NCBI RefSeq assembly: GCF_037392515.1
Contig: NC_090288.1
Location: forward strand, 10,523,969-10,587,968
DNA from: Haliotis asinina
Taxonomy: Eukaryota; Mollusca; Gastropoda; Lepetellida; Haliotidae
Reading direction: 5' to 3'
Length of the DNA: 64,000 nucleotides
A program made the position numbers and the translations under genes. The notes under the pieces are model-generated. The model saw only the letters and a program-made list of their open reading frames with translations, was not told the origin of the DNA and did no database searches. Of the stretch, positions 1 to 11,539 are shown piece after piece; position 1 is the first letter of the stretch, and every line of letters begins with the position of its first letter.

Positions 1-599
1 GAGTTCCGATTTCCCTCTTATTTGTGCAATGTTGATGTATCAGACGATCCTCCTGTGCCAGTGTCAACACCACGGATGTGGTTTTGTAGGTCGGTAACGA
101 TGACGTTATTTATGACCTTAAAGAAAACGGTAACTCTGGTCCAAGTTCACCTGATTTGGCGGGTTTCCCATCAAAGGTGTTGTAGCGTTGCCGTAACACA
201 GGCTTGATCATAATCAGTGTAATTACTACACACAGATCTGGCTGCTTGCCTCTCTACTTTCTTCAAAGTATTTACATGAAGTTCTTGATAAGGGTCTCAA
301 ACTGTGGAAGCATATTTCATGATAGGACTAGCTAATGTGGTACAAGCGCATGCCATCACTTGTTCAGAGCAAGCTCTGACGTTGTGCCAAAGGCAACCTA
401 CAGTTCTGGTAGCCTTGGTCGCGGTGCTCTGGATATGTTTCTTCCAAGGAGATCACATGTACTATTGCATGGGATTGCGGTGTTCTGGTATGTTTATATG
501 AAGAAGATCACGTCAACCTTATCTCTATGTAAAACGGAATCTGTTTGAATATCTCTTCCATCAGTGTGAAATAGCTCACACCCAGTCCTGCGAGCTATG
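1..599. other. Anonymous sequence, no gene seen
   Basis: Only short open frames (about 60 codons) without a splice pattern or recognisable domain. I see no repeat with a counterpart elsewhere in the window. Confidence 0.5.
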
Positions 600-1074
600 G
601 CACAGGATAGGAAAGGATAAAGGGTATTTATATAGCGCACTAGTGCATGCTCAAGGCGCTGGTATTTTTCCCCGATCACTGGATGTCAGTCTCAACAGCA
701 CATCGTATTATCCATCTCAACTCCCTGGGGATCATAGGCCACTAGGCGCACCGAGTAATTGCTGCTTCTCATCCTAACGAGGTACCTATTAACAGATAGG
801 TGGACTGGGACACATAGTCAAGTTCACTGCAGGTCGCTGTACCCGTAACTAGGTGTTTGCACGTATTCGTGTGGTCACCATCTGGTCATATATCAACGGA
901 TTCGTACACAGGGTTGTGTACTGTACACTAGGGTTTTGTCCACAACACTGAAAGAGTCTGCACCAAAGCTGACTCCAAGTCCTTTACTCCCGGTCACAGA
1001 AGGCCTTGATCCCGACACCTCAACCTCGCTGGATCACTAGCCCGGCGCCTTAGCCAGCTCGCTCACCACGCCAC
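600..1074 (-). repeat. tRNA-derived SINE, third family (V/Deu-like core)
   Basis: Read on the minus strand, the block starts with a tRNA-like head (GGCGTGGTGAGCGAGCTGGC, then a degraded B box near 1000-1010) and runs into a long body containing GTGGACTGGG-type core sequence, seen on + as ggtggactgggacaca near 800. A shorter copy at 7600-7790 shares the stretch around acacagggttgt and the tRNA-like head, which supports a dispersed family. The 5' and 3' limits are approximate. Family placement is from the look of the core, not from a search. Confidence 0.55.
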
Positions 1075-1273
1075 ACCTTGATTATCAAGGAGATAGCTGA
1101 CGCCCATCCCGAGGAGCTGTAGCACACCCTATGTATTTGTATTTTGTTAATTTCTGTTTGTAGCCAAACTGTCATGAAGGACACCTCCTTAACAGTTCTG
1201 CAGAAATACATACTTTTCTTTAAAACCACTAGATTTACTTTTAAGTGTTTTATACCACTGATGTTCTTTTACA

Positions 1274-1321
1274 GATAAATGCAGCAATGAAGATTCTGCT
1301 GACCCAGACACGACCAGGCTG
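1274..1321 (+). other. Exon-like segment (good acceptor and donor)
   Basis: A pyrimidine-rich stretch ending ttcttttacag precedes 48 bases that end CTG followed by gtaagg, a strong donor. One frame reads DKCSNEDSADPDTTRL (needs one base from an upstream exon), another reads INAAMKILLTQTRPG. It lies directly before the 61-bp minisatellite, which would then sit in the following intron. No partner exon could be found, so this may be chance. Confidence 0.25.
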
Positions 1322-1327
1322 GTAAGG

Positions 1328-2788
1328 CTCATCATCAGGCTCTTGCCCTCTCTACATGTAGCACAGGCAGCGAATGCGACTTCTCCCTCTCATCATCAGG
1401 CTCTTGCCCTCTCTACATGTAGCACAGGCAGCGAATGCGACTTCTCCCTCTCATCATCAGGCTCTTGCCCTCTCTACATGCAGCACAGGCAGCGAATGCG
1501 ACTTCTCCCTCTCATCATCAGGCTCTTGCCCTCTCTACATGCAGCACAGGCAGCGAATGCGACTTCTCCCTCTCATCATCAGGCTCTTGCCCCCTCTACA
1601 TGCAGCACAGGCAGCGAATGCGACTTCTCCCTCTCATCATCAGGCTCTTGCCCCCTCTACATGTAGCACAGGCAGCGAATGCGATTTCTCCCTCTCATCA
1701 TCAGGCTCTTGCCCCCTCCACATGTAGCACAGGCAGCGAATGCGACTTCTCCCTCTCATCATCAGGCTCTTGCCCCCTCTACATGCAGCACAGGCAGCGA
1801 ATGCGACTTCTCCCTCTCATCATCAGGCTCTTGCCCTCTCTACATGTAGCACAGGCAGCGAATGCGACTTCTCCCTCTCATCATCAGGCTCTTGCCCTCT
1901 CTACATGCAGCACAGGCAGCGAATGCGACTTCTCCCTCTCATCATCAGGCTCTTGCCCTCTCTACATGTAGCACAGGCAGCGAATGCGACTTCTCCCTCT
2001 CATCATCAGGCTCTTGCCCTCTCTACATGTAGCACAGGCAGCGAATGCGACTTCTCCCTCTCATCATCAGGCTCTTGCCCTCTCTACATGCAGCACAGGC
2101 AGCGAATACGACTTCTCCCTCTCATCATCAGGCTCTTGCCCTCTCTACATGCAGCACAGGCAGCGAATGCGACTTCTCCCTCTCATCATCAGGCTCTTGC
2201 CCCCTCTACATGTAGCACAGGCAGCGAATGCGACTTCTCCCTCTCATCATCAGGCTCTTGCACTCTCTACATGTAGCACAGGCAGCGAATGCGACTTCTC
2301 CCTCTCATCATCAGGCTCTTGCCCTCTCTACATGCAGCACAGGCAGCGAATGCGACTTCTCCCTCTCATCATCAGGCTCTTGCCCCCTCTACATGTAGCA
2401 CAGGCAGCGAATGCGACTTCTCCCTCTCATCATCAGGCTCTTGCCCCCTCCACATGTAGCACAGGCAGCGAATGCGACTTCTCCCTCTCATCATCAGGCT
2501 CTTGCCCCCTCTACATGTAGCACAGGCAGCGAATGCGACTTCTCCCTCTCATCATCAGGCTCTTGCCCTCTCTACATGCAGCACAGGCAGCGAATGCGAC
2601 TTCTCCCGCTCATCATCAGGCCCTTGACTCCTCTACATGTAGCCCAGGCAGCGAATGCGACTTCTCCTTCATCATCAGGTCCTTGACTCCTCTACATGTA
2701 GCACAGGCAGCGAAAGCGACTTCTCCCGCTCATCATCAGGCTCTCGCCCCCTCTACATGTAGCACAGGCAGCGAATGCGACTTCTCCC
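1328..2788. repeat. 61-bp minisatellite, 24 copies
   Basis: The unit begins catcatcaggctcttgccc, continues through ctacatgYagcacaggcagc and ends gaatgcgacttctccctct: 61 bp. By hand I count 24 units. Copies 1-21 are very alike, differing mainly at one T/C position (catgtag or catgcag) and at gccctct or gcccc. The last three units (about 2600-2788) are more diverged, as at the edge of an array. Because 61 is not a multiple of three, all three + frames share the same peptide repeat with MRLLPLIIRLL and HHQALA segments. Where catgtag falls in frame it makes a stop, so long open frames here are a by-product of repetition. Confidence 0.95.
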
Positions 2789-3398
2789 ACAAACACTGTC
2801 AAATCCACCAAAAACCTTTCAGAAAAACTTATGGCTGCCTGGCAGTGCAGCGAGGCTGTTTTCCTGACAGCGAAATGCCACTCGGGTGTTTGGGAGGTAC
2901 CGTGCCAAAGACACAGAGCTGTGGGTAGCTGGACAGCTTGGTACATGGGATACACCACACAACAAATGCCTAGATTTCTCTCTTCAGACCAGTTAACGTC
3001 ATCCAAACCAAGACTGAGCTGCTGACCTCTACACACTACTGACAACTCCCTTCTTGATATGGTACTTGTTTGTCATTGATATTAAATAGCGGAGTAATGG
3101 AACATGTATTAATTCTCACAATTATGACACACTACATACGGATGGTCAATACCTGATATTCAGAATTGATGCGAACCATATGTGTCGTTATCTGCATTGA
3201 AGGGCATTAAAATATTCCGAAGATAAAACTGCAAGTCCTGTGACATGACGAGTTGCATGCCCTTGTGTCCACGGCTGGTTGCAGATGAATGTGCATGAAG
3301 CGCCAATCGGGCCATGGCACAAATAGCTGGAAATGAGTGAAAGTTAATACTGAGATTATGTCCATCCCTGGCTGATTTCCAGAAAAAATGAAATGACA
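2789..3398. other. Anonymous sequence after the minisatellite
   Basis: A pyrimidine tract ending cctttcag at about 2806-2821 is followed by a more GC-rich stretch (2822-3025) that is open in + (starting ATGGCTGCCTGGCAG at 2831) and also in -. I could not assign a domain to either. The rest to 3398 shows nothing recognisable. Confidence 0.3.
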
Positions 3399-3520
3399 GA
3401 AGTAGTAGTAGTAGTAGCAGCAGCAGCAGTAGTAGTAGTAGTGGTGGTGGTGGTGGTGGTGGTGGTAGTAGTAGTAGAAGTAGTAGTAGTAATAGTAGTA
3501 GTAGTAGTAGAGTAGTAGTA
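3399..3520. repeat. AGT/AGC/GGT trinucleotide microsatellite
   Basis: Runs of agt, then agc, agt, ggt (about nine), agt, with interruptions such as aag and aat. The long minus-strand frames here (poly-Leu/poly-Pro, or poly-Thr) are translation artefacts of the triplets. Confidence 0.95.
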
Positions 3521-4039
3521 ATCTTGGTTGACAAATGTCATGCTGTTGATCACTTGATTGTCTAGTTCAGACCCCACCATATACCTATAACATTGGCAAG
3601 AGCGGTGTTAAATAACCAACCAACCCCCTCCAGTATGTATACAATCAAACAATGTTTTCAGCAAGTGTTTAAAAATTCTCACCAGTGGAGATAGGTTAAG
3701 TGACTTGTTTTACTTACGTGAGTTGCTAATCGGTCGTTTTACGATTGTTCTATCGTACCTCAAGCAAAGTCAAGTGGGCAAACAAAACTAACAATATCGC
3801 TAGCTGAATTGCGATACATTCTGTAACATTGTATTACGGTTAGATTCATCGGTATTTGTGGCAATTAAAGGTTTGCCTTCTGAAAATGTCGTTAAAATCA
3901 CCGTTGACATATTAGCACATATAATTAATAAATCAGTTAATATTCTTAAAAACTTATTTCAGAGTGACTGAAACGTCCGTAAAATACATACGAGGCAAGA
4001 AGCTGGCAGGGTGAGTGAATGGACTTAATGTAAAAACAG
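3521..4039. other. Anonymous AT-rich sequence
   Basis: No gene recognised. A pyrimidine tract and AG at about 3950-3961 followed by a donor-like ggcagggtgagt at 4006-4017 could be a small exon, but the next exon-like block begins only 27 bases later, too close for an intron. Confidence 0.35.
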
Positions 4040-4237
4040 TCAGCTGATGTCGGCGTAAAAGTGGACGGTAATTCAGCTAAAACAGCCATGCAAGCCACTT
4101 TGACCAGGCCATCAGAAACGTATTTAAGACCAAACAGAAAATCAGTGTCCATTTGTGATGTGCTCGTAAAATCATATATTTCGTCAAGGTTGACAGTGGA
4201 TCGAATTAAGCCATATCAGACATTTTTGAACGTACAG
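4040..4237 (+). CDS. Candidate internal exon of an unrecognised gene
   Basis: A 198-base block is bounded by an acceptor-like taaaaacag and a donor-like gtacag|gtatct. One frame is fully open and phase 0 at both ends. It gives 66 residues starting SADVGVKVDGNSAKTAMQAT and ending PYQTFLNVQ, with a hydrophilic, protein-like composition. The next candidate exon (4692-5024) is also phase 0 at its start. I do not recognise the protein, and no initiating exon was found. Confidence 0.3.
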
Positions 4238-4691
4238 GTATCTAAGCTTATTTACTGTTCTGCATACATGCAGTTATTTGTGTTCTCAATTATCGGTAGA
4301 AATGCTAACTTACTTATCGATATATACTTAATTTGAAGGTCGTAGATTTTGTGCTGGATAAGGTTTCCGCAATGAACGAAGATAATTTTACCTGTCTCCA
4401 AATCACGTCTTTTGCGATTTTTTATCCGATATTTTACCCGACTTTATTCCCAAATGAAATGTAAATAAAGGTTAAACTGTTTTTATACTAGTGTAACTTA
4501 AATGTAACGTCAATGTAAGCGTGTAGCATTGTGTTCCTATCATGAATGTTCATAAAAAAATACTCTCATTGTAAAAAGTAATTTTAACTATTCTTATTTC
4601 CTTAATGTTGAACTGATGTTTTTTAGTACGAAACAAAATATGATAAGTTTTGTCAAAAACTAAAACCGACTTGTTTATTTATTTCAGACAG

Positions 4692-5024
4692 AGTGCAAAA
4701 GAATCGAAACCTGTTTGCTATGAGGAGCAGTTGCCACCCAATGACCCTGTCCCTCAACCAACCCACACCCTTTGTCTTCGATCTTGGAAACAAGATCGTC
4801 TCTGGCCAAATTGCACTGGGGATGCAAAAGAGGAAGTGAAACACCTGCATGACGTTCGAACTATTGGAGTGCGACGACGCAGATCGATGTGGACACAAGC
4901 TGAATGTAACACCTTGAGACTGGACAAAGCAACTCTCAAATACACCAGGGAGCTGCAAAACTTGAAAAGGAGGACGCCATGTCCACTCATGACAACGACG
5001 TTTCATAATTATTCTGAGCAATAA
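4692..5024 (+). CDS. Candidate 3' terminal exon of an unrecognised gene
   Basis: After AT-rich DNA, a pyrimidine tract ending tttatttcagacag is followed by 110 open codons and TAA. The sequence begins SAKESKPVCYEEQLPPNDPV and ends TFHNYSEQ. The stop overlaps an AATAAA signal (5020-5025), as in a last exon with almost no 3' UTR. A caution: another frame in the same block, using the acceptor at 4687, reads a convincing 50-residue end (LNQPTPFVFDLGNKIVSGQ, then IALGMQKRK and stop). So the frame is uncertain even if the exon is real. Local GC is higher than in the flanks. No family recognised. Confidence 0.3.
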   Translation, partial: SAKESKPVCYEEQLPPNDPVPQPTHTLCLRSWKQDRLWPNCTGDAKEEVKHLHDVRTIGVRRRRSMWTQAECNTLRLDKATLKYTRELQNLKRRTPCPLMTTTFHNYSEQ

Positions 5025-5025
5025 A
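5020..5025 (+). promoter_or_regulatory. Polyadenylation signal candidate
   Basis: AATAAA overlapping the stop of the candidate terminal exon at 4692-5024. Confidence 0.3.
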
Positions 5026-5249
5026 CTTGAACAACGACTGACACACCGAACGTTTTGCCCTTTTTTATCGAGCACAATTTGTCAAATACAACATGGTTTA
5101 GTCCTTTCAAAGATTTGTACGCTGAACTTGGTGCTCTTAATATAGCCAACCTGAGCCGTAGAAATAATGTCACGTACACTGTGTACAGAACAGTACAGCT
5201 ATTTCTTGAATGTCTGGCCGAGGTGGTAGAAGAAGAGCGAGTACCTCAG

Positions 5250-5252
5250 ATG

Positions 5253-5284
<32 letters not shown>

Positions 5285-5316
5285 AAGAGAGGTGTGTGTG
5301 TGTGAGTGTGGGGAGG
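5250..5316. repeat. GT/GA dinucleotide microsatellite
   Basis: tgtgtgtgtgtgagagagag followed by gaaagagagg and a second gt run. The 138-codon frame running through it from 5055 has no other support. Confidence 0.95.
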
Positions 5317-6987
5317 GGGGGGAGGAAGAGAGCAGGCTGTCCACACCCGCTGGCAAAGTCATGAAAAAGCTATTTATCCTTGCTGACCTTGAGAATGCAG
5401 TTGGTATGGGGAACGACAAGCGGGCTAGTGACAAACAGCGTGTAAATGCTGCCGGTAATACAGCCAGCTGATGTCCTAACAGAAGTCTTATTTCATCTTG
5501 CTTCTGTGTAAGTTCTGTTCGCTCCTGCCAGGATTGACGAAGATGTTTGAAAGGAGAAACCTAGATTAAAGTATTATTGAACCTCAGGTGATCTTCGATC
5601 ACCTTGGAGGGCAGTGTACCCTGGAGAAAACTAATACCAGGAGAACACATCAAAGGTCAAGGTCAAAGACCCTGTTCTTGGATAAGCTGACAGAGAATCT
5701 TGGGGAGCGACTGAAGGTCACCCCCGTCCTGACACTATGTCTGTCTGCACTGGACCTGAGGAAGGCTGGAGAAAGAAAGAAGAGGAGAATGTGACCGAAA
5801 TGTGTAAGCAGTGCCTCAAAGAACATGTATGCCAGCAGACCCAAAATGATGTCAACCTGTAAACGTTTCTGTACCCTAATTTGGCATACCCATTTATTTG
5901 CTGAATGCCCCGAAGGATTTTTAAGTGTCCTTTTTCAGTGAGTCTACCCCGACCTTTCATAATCCTGGGGACTATGCCACAGAAAAGTGTGTAGCAAAGC
6001 TCATTCACAGAGACGTTGCTATCTTTTTATCAGCATTAGTGTTATTCAATATAATATTAAATCAGAGTGCCTCAAAGTATGCATGGTTTTAAGTGCCCCT
6101 AATGTTATGCCACTAGCTAGCCGTGGGCATGGTAAGGATATGCTTAACGGGTGACACATAAAATCACGCACAATATTCGTGCAATGCGTAAGCTATGCGC
6201 TCACGTCATGACAAGTAAGAAGGCGTGACCTTTACGCAGTCTGTCGCACAGTTCGTGATAAAAGGGGATCAATTCGCGTCACTGCGTGTCAATTCGCGTA
6301 GGACACCCTTCGCGAAGGACACCCTCAGCTACGCGCCGTCAGTGCGAGGACAAAATTCGTCAAGTGTGAGGGTGGCTTAACATAACTCGGCATGCAGGAC
6401 AGGGCATGGTTTGTTTCCCGTGGAATTTAAGCTTAAGGTTTTTAATTCAGGCTTTTAGTTCTACAGACATTTCACAATACCCTAATACTGTCACAAAAAT
6501 GATTTTCTGGAACCAATAAATTTTGCCAAACATGCATTTGATGGTAGTAAGAATTCATTTGCATCCTTGATACGGTTGACATCAATAATTATCACCTTTT
6601 GTCTGTAAATAAGGATGTTACAGATACGTTTTCCTCATTCCTTCAAGATAAACTACATTATCCTATCCAGGGGAGCCTGCTGCCAAATCGAACCACTGTA
6701 CGGTTAAAGAACAAGATATCCACTTCTCTTAGGTACTGACGTGAACACAGGACCTTGGAAAACCTTCTCTGTGATTAGTGCTCAGTCCTAGGGAATGACG
6801 AAGTCTATTTCGCGTCTTGTAGTAAACATACAGGCGCGAGTCAAACCTTATTTTATTCCCTTTGCTGCAAAACTAATCATTTGGAAAACCTTACGGCCAC
6901 AGAAGCACGTCTCGCCTTTACACAAAAATGAAATAGGAATAGAAATTATCTACTGTCAGTATGTAATACTTCAAAGAACTCAGAGGA
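5317..6987. other. Anonymous sequence with a CpG-rich patch
   Basis: No gene recognised. The part at about 6120-6400 is unusually rich in CG dinucleotides, with repeated short words such as caattcgcgt (6268 and 6290 areas) and a palindrome-like cccttcgcgaaggac. It stands out from its AT-rich surroundings and may be a repeat remnant. Confidence 0.4.
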
Positions 6988-7125
6988 GTGGTAGGGTAGC
7001 CCAGTGGTTAAGCGTTCCCTTGTCATGCCGAAGGCCCGGGTTTGATTCCCTAGATTTCCGGTGTCCCCGCTGTGATAGTAATGGAATATTACTAAAAGTG
7101 GCGTAAAGCCCAATCCACTCACTCA
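6988..7125 (+). repeat. SINE family A (tRNA head, CACTCA tail)
   Basis: The tRNA-like head (gtagcccagtggttaagcg, B box gggtttgattccc) is followed by the typical body ggtgtccccgctgtgat, ggaatattactaaaagtggc and the tail cactcactca. This is a full-length copy. Confidence 0.9.
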
Positions 7126-7599
7126 AAGAAATATCTGTCTTTAGATAATCTTAGCTAAATGTCTGTAAAACCAGGAAAAATTGGGACACCAACTTGACAA
7201 TTGACCTGTATTAGCATGCATGTATGCCGCCCACTGACGCTTGCCATTCTGAGTGACGGTTGTACTGACTTGCTACACCGACCACGTGCAAGTCTTATGT
7301 GCAAAGTGTGTGCAGCCACGCGCGAAATCATTTTCATCGCCATACACTGCACATGCACTAGCCTAAATCTGCTCTACCTTTCACAAACTAAAAGAGTTTG
7401 CTCATTGCCTTTGTTGTATCTGGACTTTGGGTGTTAGTAAACCCTCTTACCACTTACCTGTTACGATGACCGTTCTGCATTGCCGGGGGTGGTGTAAGCT
7501 CTGGTGGCATACTCCCTTGGCCCGTCTGGGCTGCTACATCTAGGAATGATTGGTCTGACGACCGGGACTCCTAACTAACACATAGCATTTATGTACTAG
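7126..7599. other. Anonymous sequence
   Basis: Two short opposed frames at 7155-7437 and otherwise nothing recognisable. Confidence 0.4.
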
Positions 7600-7790
7600 C
7601 ACTCTGGATTGCAATGAATAACTCAACACAGGGTTGTATACTCTCATAGGTTTACTTGATCCCTCTCTTCATGACAGTCTGACTTGGCCTGGAACGGGTA
7701 GGGCAAGCTCTTTACCGGATATGGAACTGATCGATCGGGATTCGAACGTTCTGCTGACTCTTCAGCCCACACCGCACCTCGCACACATTC
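7600..7790 (-). repeat. SINE, third family, partial copy
   Basis: Shares caacacagggttgtatact with the element at 600-1074. On the minus strand it starts with a degraded tRNA-like head whose B box is GTTCGAATCCC (at about 7737-7747). Confidence 0.5.
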
Positions 7791-7938
7791 TAGTGCTCAC
7801 GGTATCTTTTTAAGGAGCTCGAGCCTCCTCCACCCTTGTCACATGACCCTATACAGTCCCTCTGATTCGTTAGAGGTTCCATCTTCCCCTGGTCTCATGT
7901 GTACCTCGTGATTGGAAATCCCCATTAACTCTAATCAG

Positions 7939-8117
7939 TGAATCAGCTACTTGACGAATATATTCCGTTCTGTTGCTTGACGGTTATTCCCTTTTTCAAT
8001 CGCTTAATATATTACCCAGCACTAATAGCATTGGTGCTATGACCAACTAACCGAAAATTTCAATAATAGATATGTAATTTGTTTCTTGTATACGGATGCA
8101 ATTTCCACCTTATAACA
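7939..8117 (-). repeat. LTR (downstream copy)
   Basis: Begins tgaatcagctacttgacg and ends accttataaca on +. It aligns along its length with 12973-13164, sharing ttgtttcttgtatacggatg. Confidence 0.75.
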
Positions 8118-11100
8118 TCCTCCGCCTGTGGACACGAGCTGCCCACAGCTCGGAATAAGTAAACATGAGAACATGGAGGCGATGTAGAGAGACACAACAC
8201 AATATAGAGAAAAAGCAATACAGGAGCCCGTAACTCAATTAGGATGGGGGTCTTTTTGACAGAATGGAATACCAAACGCAAAACCGAACAATATGCCAAA
8301 GACACACTAACGTACGTTCGAAAACAAGAGGAGAATGGCTCCTGTGTTACTTCGGAAGACCACAAGGCATGTACACAACACAACAAAATCCTACTCCGTC
8401 AAAGTTCAAAGAAGTAATAACGACGATTAAATGTCACTGCGTATGACCATATATGGTCGAAGCATGCACAAGAGTTCACTGGACATCGGTCCCCAAACGA
8501 AGTCACTGTCACTATCTTGGTCAGGAAAAGTCCAGCATGAGCTGTCCGGTATTGTTACCGACCTCCACAACGAATGTCAAATGGAACACACAGCGAAGAG
8601 CTAGTTATGAAACACACATGCAGCCTGGTAAGGTCAATAGGATGATCTTGTTATGAAACCTCGTGGTAAGTTGAAAAATGTCCGCACATCAGTAGACTGG
8701 CATGGGCAAGCATGTCGTTTACCTGACGAACACCTGATCATATCGAACGGTCGTGCCATGGATGGGTGCCGGAACAAAGTCATTGGTGATGCTAGGCGAT
8801 GATAGGAAGTGTACTGTCTTATGGCGTATGGCGTGTGCATTGGCTGTGTCGTGAGTACAGCGATCATAGCCCACTGAAGTGTGGAGTCAGATGATTGATG
8901 ATGGTGGGGGTGCCGTTGACAGTGGAGGAAGTGCGTGACTTCTGTCCCAACAGAACGTTGGCCGGCTATGGAGCTGCAACACTTGAGAAAACCACAGTCA
9001 ACCTCTTTGTGACATAAAGCGAAAGTAAACAGTAGATACGTTCTCGTGACATGGTAATCTGGATTGTAAGACCTGATTTCGATATCATGCTATATGGGGT
9101 ATCTATCAACGTACGAAGCTTATGAAGACAAAGTACGATACGACGTACAAATCGAATCCAATACGTACTTGGCATATTCATTAGGAGATACACACTTCAT
9201 TAAGACAATACATGGACGGGTGTCATCATTTACAAGAGATTCAACAATGGAAATACAACATTTAGCAAATGCTTTGTGGTTCAACAGACTAGAACGAACA
9301 ACATAGATAATTGTGTGAGGGGTAGTGGAATATTTAAAGATGGACCAGAACCGAGTTTTGTCTTTGTTGACGGATAAACATTATCAACACTGTAAATATT
9401 AAAGATAGACACAGGAAAGTTACATAATAACCAGTTCTCAAGACTATGCGTATAACATGTTGTGACATGTCAATTATGACAATCAGCTGACAGTAATACA
9501 AGGTTGATATAAGAAGGAGTATATTTAGAGCGTAATAATGAGATAATATCGATTACATGGTTAAATGGGTAGAATATAAGTTCACAAGATATATAGCGTT
9601 ATATGAGCGAATAATTATAAGTATAGATAACCTGTGATATCTCACTAATAATGACTTTATGAAAGTAACACATATATGTTATAAACGAAGGGGTTAATAT
9701 CGAATACACTTTTGTAATATGTATGGAAAATATTGATCACGCTTTTCTGTTGGTTAGGCTGTTCTGGATGCTAGTGAGGAGTCCAAAAATGACTCCGATT
9801 CCTATGCCGATGCGGAGTCTGGCTGAGCAGGGGCAATTGGGTGAAGGGTAGGCATGTCCAAATCCCTCGATATCCACCCATCGTCCGTGATGACGTGGGG
9901 ACCGCGATGGATTGCAAGGTGGAAGGTTGGAAGGGGAAGTGGGAGGTGGGGGTGGAGGTGCGGGGGAACCGGCTGGGAAGTGGGAGTAATTATAGGCGGT
10001 GCACTGACGAAGCGCGACTGAGGTTGGTGTTACCGTGGTGGTAAGGACCACACGTCCGTTAACATAAGGGGTTCAGCAGTCTGGACAATAAATGTCTAGA
10101 GTCAACCCTATTACCGACAGGAACGTTCTAAAACGTTCCGCACATACCTATGAATGGTTGCATAGCAACAGGGTAGTGGGAGAACCGGCAGGGTCGGATG
10201 ATCCGTAGAATATACAGCCCGTTTTCAGAAAACGCAAAGGGGCTGACCTTCAACGGGTCTGAATAACGAGACTGTCGATATAAACTGCATCGAGCGGATA
10301 TGTCGTGTCGATATGGTATGTGAAAAGACAAGACGGAAATGCATACTCTCGTTCCAAAAAAATCCATGATAGTCAATAATTTCATGACAAGGTTGTCGGG
10401 GCCCTCACTACCCATCCTTGCATTATGGAAAATGGATCGAAGACAGTAAAAGCCGTCCGTGCACATGCCACAAAACAACTGCATCGCACGGAGGTATTCC
10501 GCCAGGATAGTTATTTGTTCCAATGTTATCGGATATAATTGATGCAAATAAGGCAAGACGGGTAACAACCCTGCCAGAAATATGACCACTCGCCAAAACC
10601 GCGGTGCTCGAAAATGCGGTGGACAGCGGATCAAAGGCGACGTCAAGGGCGCCAACAGTTGAGACTGCTGTCGGAGTTTCGCCCGAATGTCACCATTAAG
10701 AACCAACAGTTCTACATCGCTAATCCACCAGAAATTTTCCTGATTCCTGAAGGCCTCCAGTATTATCAACCAAAGGACAAGAGGGACATGAAAGAAAGAA
10801 TGGCAAGAAACCATGAAAATTTAAACTGGACGCAATTAGTTGAATAGAATAAATTACACTTTTTGGTGTCCTGAGATTGATAGCCAAAATGCAAGATGTT
10901 ACCAAAATGAATTAAAAATATAATTTCAAATGAAAGTTACAGAAGTTTATCGTAAAATCTCACCCAGTAACAAGGCAGTCTGGAAGAGTGGGGCCGAATG
11001 CTGAGATGTTGAGGCTTCTTATATGACTCCAAATCGAAAATGTCATTTTGAAAAATTGCTCACTCTCAGTCGTAGATTACGGGACAATAAAACAAAAGCA

Positions 11101-11539
11101 ATTAATTATGAAGTGTATGTAACTCATTAACCTCAAGCCTCTTGTCACATAACCAGATGGACATTCATTATGTCAATGGTAAAGGGAAACATGACAACAA
11201 ATGGTATGGATTTACAACTTCTTTAATGTTTACAACACGACGTTTCTGGGCTACTTCTTGCCCCATCATCATCCATTTGGTGTCATGTCACCCACCAACT
11301 TCAAAATGCCAATCAAGGAAGGGAACGCAAAACCCATATGTTGCAGTACAAAGTATATTGTAATTTTGTCAGAAGTACACATAGATTGTGTCGGTGTCTG
11401 AACACGTAAATTGGGAGAGTCAAACAATAAGTATGGAGAAAGGAAGAAAGGAATTTTCGTGTCATACGGAGATTAGTGAGAGGATGTCTAGCGATTACTG
11501 TCAAATCTCGAAGGCAAAGCTGAAACTGATAAAGTGACG
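8118..11539. other. Unexplained interior of the LTR-bounded region
   Basis: No domain recognised. Open frames occur on both strands. The longest is a minus frame of 228 codons at 10128-10814. On + there are protein-like stretches near 8660-8800, 9840-10044 and 10389-10847. A palindrome at 10120-10139 (ggaacgttc, four bases, gaacgtt-type complement) has the GAAnnTTC form of a heat-shock element. Whether this DNA belongs to the LTR element or is a second insertion is open. Confidence 0.35.
10128..10814 (-). other. Long unrecognised open frame inside the fossil element
   Basis: 228 codons without a stop, on the same strand as and downstream of the integrase remains. That is the place where some LTR elements carry an extra gene. 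The N terminus is hydrophobic (FFHVPLVLWLIILEA), and a second hydrophobic stretch lies at about residues 80-100 (RFWRVVIFLAGLLPVL). No homology was recognised. The opposite strand over 10389-10847 also reads like protein (for example NQQFYIANPPEIFLIPEG), so this frame may be an antisense shadow. Treated as part of a fossil. Confidence 0.3.

Noticed and set aside
1343-2928. Overlapping open frames of 91 to 178 codons
   Set aside because: They are the 61-bp minisatellite read in its three frames. They end wherever catgtag falls in phase and share no other coding signal.
3160-3580. Poly-Leu/Pro and poly-Thr proteins on the minus strand
   Set aside because: Translation of a trinucleotide microsatellite.
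3956-4013. Small exon VTETSVKYIRGKKLAG before the 4040 block
   Set aside because: The intron between them would be under 30 bases and the phases do not match.
5055-5471. 138-codon frame on +
   Set aside because: Runs through a GT/GA microsatellite, has no domain and no splice context.
10128-10814. A host membrane-protein gene
   Set aside because: It lies between the two LTRs with no introns, no recognisable domain and a protein-like opposite strand, so it is treated as part of the fossil region.
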